A stretch of 64,000 nt of DNA from Diphasiastrum complanatum (GCA_029204225.1 CM055097.1:40316820-40380819), one strand, 5' to 3'; numbered from the stretch's first letter, positions 1 through 15,872 are shown. The notes: generated from the letters alone by a model not told the origin. Numbers and translations are program-made.

Positions 1-3599
<3,599 letters not shown>

Positions 3600-4330
3600 A
3601 AAGTGAGTTGCTTTTGATCATAATTTTCGTAAGCCTGGTACATCAGATATAGGCTCTAATGGCCCGTCCATGGTGAAATTTGAAATTCAAGTGTCTAGAG
3701 TTTTTAATTGGACTGCATCATTGGTGAAAATTTTCTTGACAACATAGGGGCCTTCCATGGAATTTTAATTTCCCGGGATGGACCTTAGAAGAGGTATAAA
3801 GTAAAACTTTATCACCATCATGAATATCCTTATCCTGACATAACGATCATGCCAAGCCTTCTGTCCTTGTTTATAAACTAACTGTGCATGATAAGAGATA
3901 AGACGTGTTTCACACAATTTCGTCAATGTAAAGAGTCGATTATGAACTTGGTGTTGATAAGTACTATCGTCACACAAGTCAGTGGCATATGCTAAAGTCG
4001 ATTTTGAACTTGGTGTTGATAAGTACTATCGTCACACAAGTCAGTGGCATATGCTAAAGTGACGCGTAGAGAAGGAATTAAAAACTCTACTGGCATAACA
4101 GCCTCTTGGCCATATACCAGCTCAAATGGTGTTTTCCAACCCGTGGCTCGCTTTGGCGTTGTTCGATATGCCCATATAGCAGAAAATAATTTTGTATCCT
4201 AATCAGATCGACTTGTTTCTACTATCTTGGTCAAGACTTTACAAATCATTTTATTCATAGATTTAGTTAATCCATTACATCTAGGATAGTACTCTTTCGA
4301 TGTATAACGAAGTAATGAATCAGTAAACTG
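3600..4330 (-). pseudogene. Ty3/Gypsy integrase C-terminal remnant
   Basis: Read on the minus strand, about 4310 to 3770 encodes the C-terminal half of a Gypsy integrase. A stretch reading [16 protein letters not shown] near 4130-4080 is the usual 'TPF.LVYG..AVMPVE' block after the catalytic core. It is followed by a basic region (KQGQKAWHDR, about 3870-3840) and a 'KLKFHG'-type tail near 3760. The frame is broken by shifts, by a 62-bp tandem duplication, and by loss of the expected catalytic Glu: the 'NG..E' position reads NGLTKS near 4270. Known role: integrase inserts element cDNA into the genome. It lies downstream of the RT remnant in normal pol order, but RNase H and the integrase N-terminus are missing. 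Certainly non-functional. Confidence 0.8.
3936..4059. repeat. 62-bp tandem duplication inside the integrase remnant
   Basis: Two near-identical 62-bp copies lie head to tail; the first begins with TCGATTATGAAC and the second with TCGATTTTGAAC. They differ by about one base. 62 is not a multiple of 3, so the duplication shifts the integrase frame. Confidence 0.9.
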
Positions 4331-4429
4331 TTGATTACTTCATTAAGGAAGTGAGAACAAGGATGTTGGGGTACTAGTGAAACTTCGATATTTTCATATA
4401 TGGGACTACATTGTTGTGAGTTTTGCATT

Positions 4430-4870
4430 CAATTTTTCGCTTATCTACTCTTAAAAATTCTATATGATTATAAAAACATGCCTATTAAAAAAAAAATGAA
4501 TTTTGAGATCTATAGAGATAGATATGTGCATCCAAAGCTAACCATTTTAAGTGTTGATAAAAATCACCGAAACTGAAAATATTATATTTGAGTATATAAT
4601 ACCATGATTTAACAATATTTTTTTGGGTTGTCTAATTTAAAAAGTATTATATGACCATAGAAACATGTCTCTCAATTTTTTTTCAGTTTGGAGTTATGTA
4701 GAGATAGATATGTGCATCTAAAGTTACCCATGCCAAGTGCTAAAAAGTGTTGAAAATTATTGAAAGGTGCTAGAAAGTTGCTGCTCTTTTGGAGGTGCTT
4801 TTGCAACCCTTTCTTTTGGATATATACTTTATGACAATAGAAACTTGTCTATAAAAAAAAAAGTAACGAT
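4430..4870. repeat. Diverged tandem repeat, period about 180-190 bp
   Basis: Three related units start near 4459, 4648 and 4830. Each begins with a form of TATATGA..ATAGAAACATG followed by an A- or T-run; the first two then share AGAGATAGATATGTGCATC. The array replaces the end of RT and the RNase H region of the Gypsy remnant, so its insertion or expansion post-dates that element. Confidence 0.65.
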
Positions 4871-5770
4871 TTGATATATGCCCAAAAAGACATAAATTTC
4901 TTTCCCTGTTTTTGGTAGGGGCATTTCCAGAATCACTCTGATATTTTCGGGATCAGTGGCTAAACCATTTTGAGAAATGATATGACCCAGCACCACATCA
5001 TGGGTAACCCAGATTTGGCACTTTTCGGGATTCAATGAAATTTTGAACCGGTGACAATGAATAAACACTTGTTCAATGGCATCAAGATGTTTATCCTCAA
5101 AAGAATGTACACCAAGATCATCAAGATAAATCTCTTCATTCTTGTGTAACAAATCTTTAATAGCTCGTTGCATCACCCTTTGGAATTTGGTTGGGGCATT
5201 ACACAGACCAAATGGCATAACCTGATATGCAAATGTGCCAAACTCTATAACAAAGGCCATTTTGAAGCGATCCTCAAGAGCAATTTGGACTAAAAAATAG
5301 CCACTAAAAGCGTCTAGGAAGCTAAAAGCTTCTGCTCCTGCCATACCTTTGAGGACTTGTGTGGTCAAAGATAACGGAAAGTGATTCTTCTTTGTTTGAT
5401 CATTAAGCTTTTTCAAATCCACGCAAATACAAAGTCTGTCATTTTTCTTTGGTACCACCACAACTGGTGATACCCAACTAGTGTGCTTGATTTTATAAAT
5501 CAAACTAGCATCAAGAAGCTTTTGAATATCTTCTCGTATCTTCTCTCGATATGTAGGATAGGTGCGATAAGGTTTTGCTCTCACGGGTATGGCACCATCC
5601 AATAATGGGATTGTATGGACGACGTCAGGAGGGACCCCCTTCATTTCTTTTTAATTCCATGCAAACACATCTCTGTATTTGCGCAATAACTTTTCCAAAT
5701 CCCGTAATTGGGTTGGATTCATGTGGGCTCCTACATGTACGATACGGTCTATGTCTTCATTATCATCGTT
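4871..5770 (-). pseudogene. Ty3/Gypsy reverse transcriptase remnant
   Basis: A minus-strand frame of about 255 codons from 5644 down to about 4880 shows the Gypsy RT order: a PLLDGAIPVRAKPYR lead-in, SPVVVVPKK, the catalytic motif with SFLDAFSGYF (Asp of motif A), the MPFGLCNAPTKFQ palm motif B, and YLDDLGVHS (YxDD, motif C). LNPEKCQ and LGHIIS of the connection follow. A TAA at about 5645 separates it from further RT N-terminal sequence (LEKLLRKYRDVFAWN, about 5700-5650). Known role: copies element RNA to DNA. The 3' end runs into the roughly 185-bp tandem repeat, so the end of RT and RNase H are lost. Closest relative in the window is the Gypsy block at 54-62 kb. Confidence 0.92.
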
Positions 5771-5949
5771 CAGATTGAGAGGTATAGTCTTTGCAGGTCC
5801 TTCAAAAGTAGTTGATGGTGGTTGAGGTTCCTTACCATACTGATGACGATGTCACCAGTCGTGTAATCCTTAAAGTGTTGGAGAACATCATCAAGTGGAT
5901 CATCAACTACCTCAGGTGGAATTCTAGGAATGTCCTCTACAGGTGGGCT

Positions 5950-8849
5950 TGTAGATGATGAAGCATGACTAGGAAATTTTTGGTTTTGTATCAGAGGCCT
6001 AATTGGCTATTTTAGCTTTTCACGCATTTGGAATTGCTTCTCAATCAATCTCGTACATCAACCCTTGATTTGTTTTTTAGCATGCGGGATATTTGTGGAT
6101 TTGTAGTTCTAGGCATGCATGGTTTTTTTTTTGTGGTTTTTCTCGGACTAAGTCTTCATCAATGGTGTTCAAGATTTCATCATTGCGTACATCCCATTGA
6201 TAGACTTTTAATTTCGGTCGGTATGCATGAGTGTTTATTGGTTGTGGATGTTGCACACAAGCCAATGGTGATGGAATAATTCATAAAAAGCTTCCAATTA
6301 CAACTACCCCTAGAATCTAATTCTAAGATATGATAATTCATTCAACTAGAATCTCTAGGAGAATCATTAAGATATAGAATGATTAAAACTCAACTCTGAG
6401 TATCCCAAATACTCTTTTGAGTTAAATGCTCCTATTTCTAGCACCAAATGCAAGAAAATAACATTCATTTATCTTAATAGACTTGTCTATCTCCTATGAT
6501 AACTGGAGATCCAATCAAATGAAGAACTGTACTCAAGCATCTGTAGACCATAAGCTGTAGCAGAATAGCATCCACTAGATAAATTAAATTCTTCACAAAT
6601 AAAATACTTATCTTGTGAGAATGTCTGTGAAGTCTATAGGCTCTCAATAAGATACTGGAGTAGAGAGATTCAGAACACTAATATGAATTCTTACTCAAAT
6701 AATAGATCAAGAATTAATCATCACACTTAAGAATCATCACCATTCCTTTAAATCCTCTGACAATAATTAAGTATCTATTTATGATCCATCAATTTTAGTT
6801 TCATATGATTCGTCAATCATAATTTTCTAAAATCCAAAACCATACTGAATCATTTACAGGATACTGGAGTATATGTCCAACATAACTCAGGAAAAGTAAG
6901 AATCATTCCAAAATCATTCCACTAAGAAAATACTGGATTTAGGAATATTCTTCAAACAAGATTCTTTAACTGAAGTGCAAGATTCAAGGTCTATAAACCA
7001 CTAGTAATTAAAGACCGAACGCATATCAAAATGACAATCATCTTCAACTACGAAAAAATGAAATTAGCAACCTTTGACCTTGTACTATACCACTTATAGA
7101 TAATGATTCAAATTTCAAACATGTTCTAGATCCAGATTATCCACACAATTCCTAGAGAATTTCTCTTATTCGAAAAGTTTCAACTAGGCATCTTACTCTG
7201 AATCTATCCTAAATTACTTTTAGACCAAATCTCATTTCTATACCATAGTTGGTTCTCTTTTGAAAACTATGCAACCCACAGATTCCCAAATAGAATTTTA
7301 TCCCGCTACTTCACCTCTCCTTTTAAAAAAATTATAAATTTCAATAAAAGTTAACTGGAAAGATGATATATGAAAATATCTAAATCCAAGAAAAGTCAGT
7401 AATGAGTGCTTCCACTAAAGGATTCACTCTATTACAAACATGACTTTTTCTTCAAATATTTTCAACTCGAGTGACAGTACAATCATTCCATTGAACCTAT
7501 TTATGCAACAAAAATTCTAGGTTTAAAAAATTGAAACACTTTAACCTTAGAATTTATTTAAATTCCAAGTCTATTCACACAAGTAGTAATTTATATGACT
7601 AATTTATAGTAGTCTTTCAGAAGAATAACTTCATGCTGGAAAGAATCATATAACCCAGTTTGACGTCTTATATTCGAAAAATTAATAAGAAAAAAGGATT
7701 AATTAAAAAAGAGAGAAATAGATTTGAGGGCCTCTGATTTTGTAAATAATGAGATACCACATTGGGATCTAGATTAAACCTCAAAATTGTCCAAAATACC
7801 CCACATTTGATTAAACGGTTATCTTTTTCCCATATCGTGACTAGGTACTAAAATACACCATTGATCATCAAATTTTTACAGTCCTAGAATCTTCTTTCCA
7901 AAATTATTGATGTCCCATACCATCAGCTTTTTCTTCCAGAAAATCCTTAACCACCTCATCTGATATTCTAGAGATCCATTGATCATCTAGTTGTCCTATA
8001 ATCCATATAGGATATTATCTCTTGTTCCCAAACACTGAAGAATCCATTTATTTGGAAGACTTGCATGACTATCAGATGGATACCACAATCCACACCTAAT
8101 CTTGTGATCTAAAAAAAAAATTAACATGGTTCAATATTACATTCTGATCCTTTTTGGTTAATGATAAGTTTCAAACCCCCCTGGATCCAAGAGCATTAAC
8201 TCTAGTGACAAGCTTCTATCAATTAACAAATCCAATGTAATCCATATATCAGATTTTACTTCTAACATCACAATTGACATCCAAAACTGTGGATAACTCA
8301 ATGGTTACAAAGATGTTAGTTATGAATTCAATTTAAGAAATTAATATCTGGTATTAAGCAATTATTTACTGGGATTACCAAAATCCTAACTGTGAAATAC
8401 ATTTCTCGATCACACTTACTACCACTGATGTCTACTCTTCTTCCCTCCTTAGAATTTTTAGTTCCTTGAAAATCTATTTCATCTAAGGTACTAAGAAGAC
8501 GAAACGACATTAGTAAATGTTTAAAATTAATTATTGTAAGTAAAAAGTCTGAAACAATTTCATTTCTATCCTGTACCTGGGCTGAATAACTTATACATCA
8601 AAAATCATCTACTAGTATGTGAAACAGTACTAGTTTGATCTTTTGAATATAATTCACCATAGGATTTTATTGGAAATGAAATCAGTTATGTACTTTCTAT
8701 TACCTTTTTACTTACTGGCTTAAGAATTACTTCATTAAAGTTATCTGTAATTAATGAAGAATAAGATTTGAATTCGGGTATTTTCTACACTGTATTGACT
8801 CCAAATAATTTTGTTGAATAAGAAATTACCTCCAAATACTATGAATTTT
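5950..8849. other. AT-rich sequence, no gene recognised
   Basis: The first 300 bases (to about 6270, minus) may hold a decayed gag/protease part of the Gypsy remnant, but no diagnostic motif is visible. From 6300 on, stops are dense in all frames and no LTR ends or RNA genes were recognised. Phrases such as ATACTGGAGTA recur loosely near 6650, 6860 and 6930 without forming a clear tandem array. Confidence 0.5.
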
Positions 8850-10059
8850 CTTTTGGATTTATCTCCTTTACTATCCTAAATCCTACTTCAATCTGCCTCC
8901 ATTCATGCTGCATTTTTACTCACGTTGTCGCACAGTTTGCATATTTACATGTAAAATAAGACAGGCAAAAAAGACGACTGTTTGCATAAATACAAGTAAA
9001 TTTCCACAGGCGAAAAAAGTGAAAAACGCAACACTGTGCTTTTACATGTGATTTGTGACAGGCAAGAAAGACGACACTGCCCTACAAAATGTCGAAAGTG
9101 CCCTTACAAAAAAGAGAAGGCACCCTATAAATCAAATCTTAAGGCATTTGTTAGAGTGTCACATTTTTCGCATCTTCACCAACGTTCATTTCAGTGAAGG
9201 CTGATGTCGCGGCCTTCTCACGCTCATTCCATGCAACTGTGCAATCAGATTTGACAACGACAGCAGCCACCCACGATCTCCCACAGACAGCACATCCACT
9301 TTGTACTTTCTTCATCTACACACTTGTAACATTATGTATATATTGGATACCATCTGCATATTCAGTGTGTGTAAAATATAGCAAACATCAGAATCTTATC
9401 AGAGATAGACGAAGTAGATGCTTTTGCGCATTAATTCTTTGTATTGTCAGTAATAGGTTTATTCCTTTTTATAGATTGGATTAGTTTTGTGAAGCATGCG
9501 GTTTCGTCTGCTATTGTCTTGTGCTCACCTGCATTATTGACTTGTATATTTCACTATACTTAATCTAATAATAGTTCTGTTTATTCTGCGTTTAGATTTG
9601 TGTCAATATTGCTATGCTTTTCTACATTCTGTCTGACTGTCTTATTGCTTAATCTGGTAGTCTGTTCTTAGCGAATTATTATTAGTCTAGTTGTTCACGA
9701 CTAATATCTAGTCTTGCCTTTCGCGACTGATTATCAGTCGAGCTCAGTCTAGCTCTTCGCGAATTATTCTCAACAAATAATTTGTCTAGCTGTTCACGAC
9801 AAATTATCTTTTTGATGTTTTGTTGTCTAATGTTTGGCTACGTAATCAGATTGAACATGATTTCTATCTAACGTTTTATTTGTTTCTGATAGGCATAGTC
9901 ATGCTTTAGGGAAAGAGTGAAAAAGCTCATTCTGCTGCACACGAACACTTTCCGTTTGAGTTCGTTTCTTTTTCGAGTTTCGAGTTCATTTTTTTTTTGT
10001 TCGTTTTTTTTTTAGCTATTTTTGTTTCTCTCACACCACACACCCTCTTTCACCCAACA
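8850..10059 (+). repeat. 5' LTR of a Copia element (family of Copia A)
   Basis: The sequence from about 8850 matches, in the opposite orientation, the start of the Copia A LTR: TTGGATTTA..CTCCTT, then AAATCC..TTCAATCTGCCTCCATTCATG. It ends in CCCAACA at 10059, directly before a primer-binding site. The start is approximate because the terminal TG is degraded. Inside are the TTCGCGA/AATTATT short repeats (9660-9800) also seen in the Copia A LTRs. The matching 3' LTR is not in the window; Copia C interrupts the element after 10537. Confidence 0.8.
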
Positions 10060-10072
10060 TGGTATCAGAGCA
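10060..10072 (+). other. Primer-binding site (initiator Met-tRNA type)
   Basis: TGGTATCAGAGCA immediately follows the LTR end. TGGTATCAGAGC is the usual plant Copia primer-binding site, complementary to the 3' end of initiator methionine tRNA. Confidence 0.9.
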
Positions 10073-10214
10073 TTTTTTGTAGCCTGATAAGCTTCCATAG
10101 TAACAAGACTCTACTAGCCGATAGAGTAATTGTCTTCTTGTTCTGTAATTCAATACTTGATTTTCATACTCAGGTCTCTGATAGTTTTTCCTATCACCTA
10201 GACTAATCTTCCAC

Positions 10215-10537
10215 ATGGATTTCCAAGGAAAAGCCAGTCCTATCATGGACAAGCTTGATGGAGCCAATTACCATCTGTGAAAATTTAAGATGAAAATTGT
10301 ACAAATGGCTAAAGAATTGTATGACATTGTTATAGGTGTAGAAAAACATGAATCAAACGACGCAGCAATCGCCAGATGGAAGCTGAAGAATGGCAAAGCG
10401 TTCGCGTTGATCATCCTCAACATTTTGGATACCCAGATCGGCCATGTATCCGAGGCCCAAACATCCAAAGAAGTCTGGGACATCTTGAGCACACTATACA
10501 AAAAGTGCAAGATATAGCTTCCAAGCTGTGAAGTTTT
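10215..10537 (+). pseudogene. Copia gag, 5' part, broken
   Basis: Starts with ATG at 10215 (MDFQGKASPIMDKLDGANYH) and is clearly homologous to Copia A gag, with the shared blocks IARWKLKNGKAFALIILN and TSKEVWDILSTLY. An in-frame TGA replaces the conserved Trp right after NYH, and another stop follows near 10517. Known role: gag forms the virus-like particle. The frame is then cut by the insertion of Copia C at 10538; no continuation of gag is visible beyond 15868. Confidence 0.85.
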
Positions 10538-11213
10538 TGTAAAAATTACAACAAAAAAGGATCCTAAAACACTTGAAATGATGAGGGAAGCAATAGATTA
10601 TGATCTCATAAGATTAGCACAAATTGAACCATCAAAATCAATCAAGCAATCTATGCTTGAACCTCACTAAATGGCCCAAATCCTTGAAGAAGGCTTCACA
10701 CGTGTGAAAGTACGGCCTCCCACAATCTGAGTACTGTACACCAGACCTACATTCAATCCTATAATCATTAATAATCACAAGAACTCAAACAATTATGAAC
10801 ATAGAGAGCAATTGCACCATTATGAGAGAAAAATCATGAAATTGCTTGATTGATTTTGGTAAGATATCATCACCTATATATACATGATCCATCATGGTTT
10901 TGGGCAAGTATGAGTAGCCCTAAACCTATCCCTAATGCTAATTTTGGTGGATCTTTCATCCCTATCAAGTTAGGGTTGGAATCTTGGAGACCCCTCAACA
11001 ATGCAAAAATCACCAAAAATAGCTCCTATTTTTTCTCTCTAAGCATAATTTGGATTCATTTCAAAGGTTCTAACACTTAGGTCTAATTGAGAACATCCTT
11101 ATGAATGGAATCCTATGCTATTTGGCACATGTGACAAGCCACATCATGACCATCTAACTATTTATAAGTCATATGACCAAAACTAGTCAAGCTAGAATTG
11201 TGAATTTTTAACA
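10538..11213 (-). repeat. Copia C 3' LTR
   Basis: 676 bp, highly similar to 15186-15867. On the minus strand it begins TGTTAAAAATTC next to a purine-rich tract and ends in ACA. The tract GTACTGTACACCAGACC is shared by both copies. Confidence 0.94.
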
Positions 11214-11227
11214 CTCCTCCTCACTAT

Positions 11228-12720
11228 CTAGCTTGGTTCAATCATTGATTTACTAATCACTCCAAGTGATGATCTGAATCTCATAAAAGGTGTCTTTTGA
11301 AGTGGTTTAGTAAGTAGATCAGCTACACATTCATTGCTTGGAACATGCTCCAAAGCAATCTCCTTGGCTTGCACCATTTCTCTCACAAAGTGATGGCATA
11401 TCTCAATGTGCTTAGACCTTGCATGGAAGATTGGGTTAGATGCAAGGTGTTGGGATGATATATTGTCATTGTAGATGACTGGTGCCTCCTCTGAATCCAT
11501 GATCTTTAGCTCCACCAATAATTTCTTGATCCAAAGTACCTCCTTTGTAGTGGTTGTCAAAGCTTTGTACTCGGCCTCGGTTGAAGATAGAGATATAGTT
11601 TCTTGCTTTTTTGAAAGCCATGAAACCACACCTTCTCCTATGAAGGTCGAATAGGCACTTGTTGATTTCCTATCCCTCTTGTCCCCTACAAAATCTGAAT
11701 CACTAGATGCATGAAGGTTTAATCACATCTCCTCTATATAGAATCCCAAAATCCAATGTACCCGAGACGTATCTTAGAATTCCCTTAGCCTTTTTCCAAT
11801 GGATATTCAATGGCTTTTGCATGGATTGGCTCAACCTACATACACTAAAGCTAAGATCTGGTCTAGTTATAGTGATCCACATTAAGGAGCCTATAATCTA
11901 CCTAAACAAAGTGATGTCCATGAAGGATCTTTCATCATCTTCATTTGGCACTTTTACATCTTGCTCCATTGATGTGTCAACACTTTTGCATTCTTCCCTC
12001 TTAAACTTCTTCAAAAGACTTTGAGCATAGTTTACTTGACTTATAAAATAAATCAGACCCTCTAAGTACCTCTATGCCTAAGATGAAGTGAAGACACCCT
12101 AGATCTACCATCTTGAACTCTAAGGATAGATCTATCTTGATTTTTTCAATACCATCAACACTATTTCCACTAATGATGATGTCATCTACATAAATGAGTA
12201 AAAGTACAATACCAACATCATCAAACTTAATGTAAAGAGTGGAATCATATTCACTTTGAACAAAAGAAAGTGAAATAAGATAGCAATGTAGTCTTGAATT
12301 CCAAGATCTTGAGGCTTGCTTCAAGCCATAGATGCTTCTTTGGAGATGGCATACTTTGTTCTCCATTCCATGCTTGATGAACCCTTGTGGCTGCTCCATA
12401 TAGATATCTTCTTCCAAAAAACCATTCAAGAAAGCATTAGAGACATCCATTTGACATAGGATCCATCCAAAATGTGATGCAAGTGCAATGATTAGCCTTA
12501 TTGTGACCATCTTGGCCACGGGTGCAAAAGTTTTCTCATAGTCTATCCCTATCTCTTGAGCATAACCTTTTGCAACTAATCTTGCTTTATGTTTGTTAAC
12601 ACTCCCATTTGAATTAAACTTAAGCTTGAAGACCCACTTGCATCCTATTACATTCCTTTGAGGTCTATCAACAAGCAACCAAGTTTCATTCTCAATCAAG
12701 GCATCATACTCATCCAACAT
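11228..12720 (-). pseudogene. Copia C reverse transcriptase and RNase H
   Basis: The minus frame 12720-12001 (about 239 codons) holds Copia RT: ENETWLLVDRP, GCKWVFKLK, ARLVAKGYAQ, QMDVSNAFLNG (motif A Asp), SIYGLKQA, and LIYVDDIIISG (YVDD catalytic motif). Frameshifts near 12000-11630 break the connection, where SVDTSMEQ-like and ITRPDLS-like pieces are still readable. RNase H resumes at 11629-11228 with SLSSTEAEYKAL, NPIFHARSKHIEI and the LTKPL tail, ending at the 3' end of pol 15 bp before the LTR. Broken, but all RT catalytic residues remain. Known role: copies element RNA to DNA and removes the RNA strand. Confidence 0.93.
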
Positions 12721-12732
12721 AGCTTTATACCG

Positions 12733-13268
12733 TTATTTGGAGTTCAATGCATCTTCAACATTAGATGGTTTTTCAAAACTAGATAAAGCATAAGAAGTGG
12801 ATGAGATACCCTCAACTTGCTCTCCTTTGCCTTGATATGTGAGCCTTGATGGCTCCAATTTTGCCCTTGAAGATCTCCTTGGTGTGATAGGTGGGTTTGG
12901 TGCTTGCTCCTCCATGAGCTCCTCCTCAAAACCAAGATCTTGCTCCTTAGCCATCTTCTTCTTGATTGTTGGAGCACTTGAGCCTTCTTCAAGCATATTC
13001 ATATGATGTTCATCAAAGATAACATCCCTTGAAACAACAAATTTGTTCAAGGATGGGAGATAGACTTTGTAGCCCTTGCTTGAGCTTGCATATCCAAGCA
13101 TGATCCCTCTTGTGGAAGATGGATCCTCCTTGGTTCTTGTTTCCAATGGCACATGCACATAACATATACACCCAAAATTTTCAAGTGATTAAGATTGGGT
13201 TTCTTTCCATACAACATCTCATAAGGAGTTTTGCCTTCAATTGCTTTGCAAGACACCCTATTCATCAA
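12733..13268 (-). pseudogene. Copia C integrase C-terminal part
   Basis: Two overlapping frames (13268-13047 and 13158-12733) together encode the integrase C-terminal region: GKTPYEMLYGKKPNLNHLKI, then a GYASSSKGYKVYLP core (the Copia 'GY....KGY' block), SRDVIFDE, and the acidic linker leading to RT (RRSSRAKLEPSRLTY). One frameshift lies near 13150. The zinc-binding N-terminus and the DDE catalytic core that should precede it are absent: protease joins this piece directly. Confidence 0.88.
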
Positions 13269-14374
13269 GTAGTTTGCACATACAAGAGACTCACCCCAAA
13301 AGGAATGCTACTAACTCCTTCAATCTTACAAGCTTCATCATTTGTTCTATAGATAGACTTTATAGGTCCATCATAAGATAAGAGAGAAGAGAAAAACTCT
13401 CTTTTGCTAGTCCTGTGTGAACTAGCACCAGAGTCAATCCACCAAGGGTCTTCTCCTTTGAAGCTTGTTGAAGAAAATATGGACATCATGAGAGAGTCCT
13501 CATGTGAACTCTCCTCCTCCTCCTCTTTGCTCATGTTGGCTTGGCTTTGATCTTGCTTCCTCTTGAAGCATTCCGAGGCATAATGCCCCATCTTGCTACA
13601 ATAGTAGCACTTCACCTTTGATTTGTCCTTATTGACTTTGGTGGTTGATGGAGATGCCTTTGAGGGTCCTTCTTGATCCTCAAGCTTTGAAGACTTCTTG
13701 AATGTTGATCCTTTGCCTTTGGACTTGCCTTTGCCTTTTGTGAAGAGAGCTTGGTCATCTCCACCTTGGATGGAAAGCCTATCCATCCTCTCTTGCATTT
13801 GGTTCCTTCTTGATTCCTCAGCCATGAGTGTGCCTTGGAGTTCTTCAAGTATGGGTAGCTTACCCATAATTGCATATCCCTGAACCAAATTGTCAAATTC
13901 AAAGCCTAGTCCATTCAATATGATTTGAACAAGCTCTTCATCCTTGATAGGATCACCTATGAAGGCTAGCTCTTTGTTCAATTCCTTTACTCTTAGGACA
14001 AAAGTATGCGCACTCTCTCCTTTCTTTTGATAGCTTCTATAGATTTGATTCTTCAAAGCTAACATTCTAGTTTGGTTCTTGGATTCATAGACCTTTTGCA
14101 AAGTCTCCCAAGCATCTTGAGCGGAAGTGCAATCTCCTACCTCTCTTAAGAGTTCATTTGCAACATTTATTTTTATGCAATGTAGTGCAACATTGCACCT
14201 CTTGATGAATTTGGCTTTTTCTTGAGGATGAATAGGTTCACCCTCCTTACCATTTACACTTTCCATCAGATCTTGCATGATCATGATGGATTCCATTCTA
14301 ACTTTCCATATGGAATAGTTAGTTTTGTTGAGCCTTTCATTAGTATCCAAAAGATATGCATTTATAGATGCCAT
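13265..14374 (-). CDS. Copia C gag-protease polyprotein, truncated
   Basis: A 369-codon open frame starting MASINAYLLDTNERLNKTNY. The gag N-terminal UBN2-like region (KTNYSIWKVRMES, about residues 18-30) is followed by LKNQIYRSYQKKGES and ILNGLGFEFDNLVQ. The CCHC zinc knuckle CYYCSKMGHYASEC is at about residues 255-268. The aspartic protease active site DSGASSH is at about residues 315-321. The frame ends soon after protease because a deletion fuses it to integrase sequence out of frame (LLYVQTT then stop). Known role: gag packages element RNA and protease cleaves the polyprotein. The gag part looks intact, so particle formation is conceivable. Confidence 0.88.
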   Translation of the reverse strand: MASINAYLLDTNERLNKTNYSIWKVRMESIMIMQDLMESVNGKEGEPIHPQEKAKFIKRCNVALHCIKINVANELLREVGDCTSAQDAWETLQKVYESKNQTRMLALKNQIYRSYQKKGESAHTFVLRVKELNKELAFIGDPIKDEELVQIILNGLGFEFDNLVQGYAIMGKLPILEELQGTLMAEESRRNQMQERMDRLSIQGGDDQALFTKGKGKSKGKGSTFKKSSKLEDQEGPSKASPSTTKVNKDKSKVKCYYCSKMGHYASECFKRKQDQSQANMSKEEEEESSHEDSLMMSIFSSTSFKGEDPWWIDSGASSHRTSKREFFSSLLSYDGPIKSIYRTNDEACKIEGVSSIPFGVSLLYVQTT

Positions 14375-15172
14375 CTAGTCTCCTAATCAAGGACTTGACA
14401 CAAATGGAGGTTACTTCTATTGATTTGATTGAAGATCTACCTTATCCCACTTCTTAGGGACCTAAAAATATCAGTAATAGACTTCCTATAAAGATTTAAA
14501 AATGATCTTTAACAAAATCAAATCATAGAATACTAGAAACAATGCACTTGCTTGATTGAAGTAGACAATACTAGTAGAATTGCCCCTCTTTCTATAAAGA
14601 ACATAAAAGCTTCCAAATGATCTGATCAAGAGTGAATTTCAGCAACCTAATATACTTCCAAAATCACTTGTAAAAGATCTAAATGGAACTTAATGAGGAT
14701 GCAACACAATCTACTATCCAATCACAAGCAAAAATTGATCAAAATTGATGAAAAATTGATCTAATTTGGTGCATAAGTCAAGCAATGGTTGGACTGAACC
14801 TAAATCACTTTAGGAGGTGTCCTCTAAACCTTAGAACAGCCTTGAAGAGTCCCCAAAACTCTGATCTTACCTCTCCTTGAATGCTAGAAATCCTCCTCTA
14901 TGAAATCACCTCCAAAACTCGCCTAGAAATTAATGCTTGGAGCAAGCAAAACTTGCTATCTTGGTAATGTGAATTGCATTCAACTTTGCCTCTGGTTTTA
15001 GACACCTAAACACCTACAAATGAAGTCACACAACACCAATCTCCAATGTAATTGACTCACTTTGAGTTCTAGAATCAATGCTAGATGCTAAGATCCAATC
15101 TACACAAGATTTAGATCAAAAATTGTGATCAAATTGAATAAAAACCAAGGATTTAGCTCATTTTAGCCTTTA
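14375..15172 (-). other. Copia C leader region
   Basis: About 800 bp between the primer-binding site and the gag start, with no open frame of interest. This is where packaging signals of Copia elements usually lie; none can be recognised by eye. Confidence 0.6.
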
Positions 15173-15185
15173 GGCTCTAATACCA
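15173..15185 (-). other. Copia C primer-binding site
   Basis: The minus strand reads TGGTATTAGAGCC directly after the 5' LTR, one base different from the canonical initiator Met-tRNA complement. Confidence 0.9.
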
Positions 15186-15867
15186 TGTAAAAATTACAGC
15201 AAATAAGAATCCTAAGACACTTGAAATGATGAGGGAAACAATAGATTATGATCTCATAAGATTAGCACAAGTTGAACCATCAAAATCCATAAAAAATCTA
15301 TGCTTGAACCTCACTAAATGGCCCAAATCCTTGAAGAAGGCTTCACACATGTGAAAGTACGGCCTCCCACAGTCTGAGTACTGTACACCAGACCTACATT
15401 CAATCCTATAATCATTAGTAATCACAAGAACTCAAACAATTATGAACATAGAGAGCAATTGCACCATTATGAGAGAAAAATCATGAAATTGCTTGATAGA
15501 TTTTGGTAAGATATCATCACCTATATATACATGATCCATCACGGTTTTGGGAAGGTATGAGTAGCCCCAAACCTATTCCTAATGCTAATTTTGGTGGATC
15601 TTTCATCCCTACCAAGTCAGGGTTGGAATCTTGGAGATCCCTCAACAATGCAAAAATTACCAAAAGTAGCTCCTATTTTTTCTCTCTTGTATCTAAGCAT
15701 AATTTGGACTCATTCCAAAGGTTCTAACACTTAGGTCTACTTGAGAACATCCTTATGAATGGAATACTATGCTATTTGGCACGTGTGACAAGCCACATCA
15801 TGACCATCTAACTATTTACAAGTCATATGACCAAAACTAGTCAAGCTAGAATTGTGAATTTTTAACA
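15186..15867 (-). repeat. Copia C 5' LTR
   Basis: 682 bp, matching 10538-11213 with scattered substitutions and a short extra segment near 15690 (TGTATC). The target duplication GTTTT follows at 15868. Confidence 0.94.
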
Positions 15868-15872
15868 GTTTT

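Larger units (their letters stand above)
10538..15867 (-). mobile_element. Copia C: full-length Ty1/Copia retrotransposon with defective pol
   Basis: Two direct LTRs (10538-11213 and 15186-15867) start TGTAAAAATTACA and end TTTTTAACA. The 5-bp target duplication GTTTT is at 10533-10537 and 15868-15872. On the minus strand the order is LTR, primer-binding site, about 800-bp leader, gag-protease, integrase piece, RT-RNase H, polypurine tract (GTGAGGAGGAG, 11224-11214), LTR. The integrase catalytic core is deleted and pol has frameshifts, so it could move only with help from another copy. It sits at the junction between the truncated plus-strand Copia gag and Copia B. Confidence 0.95.
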
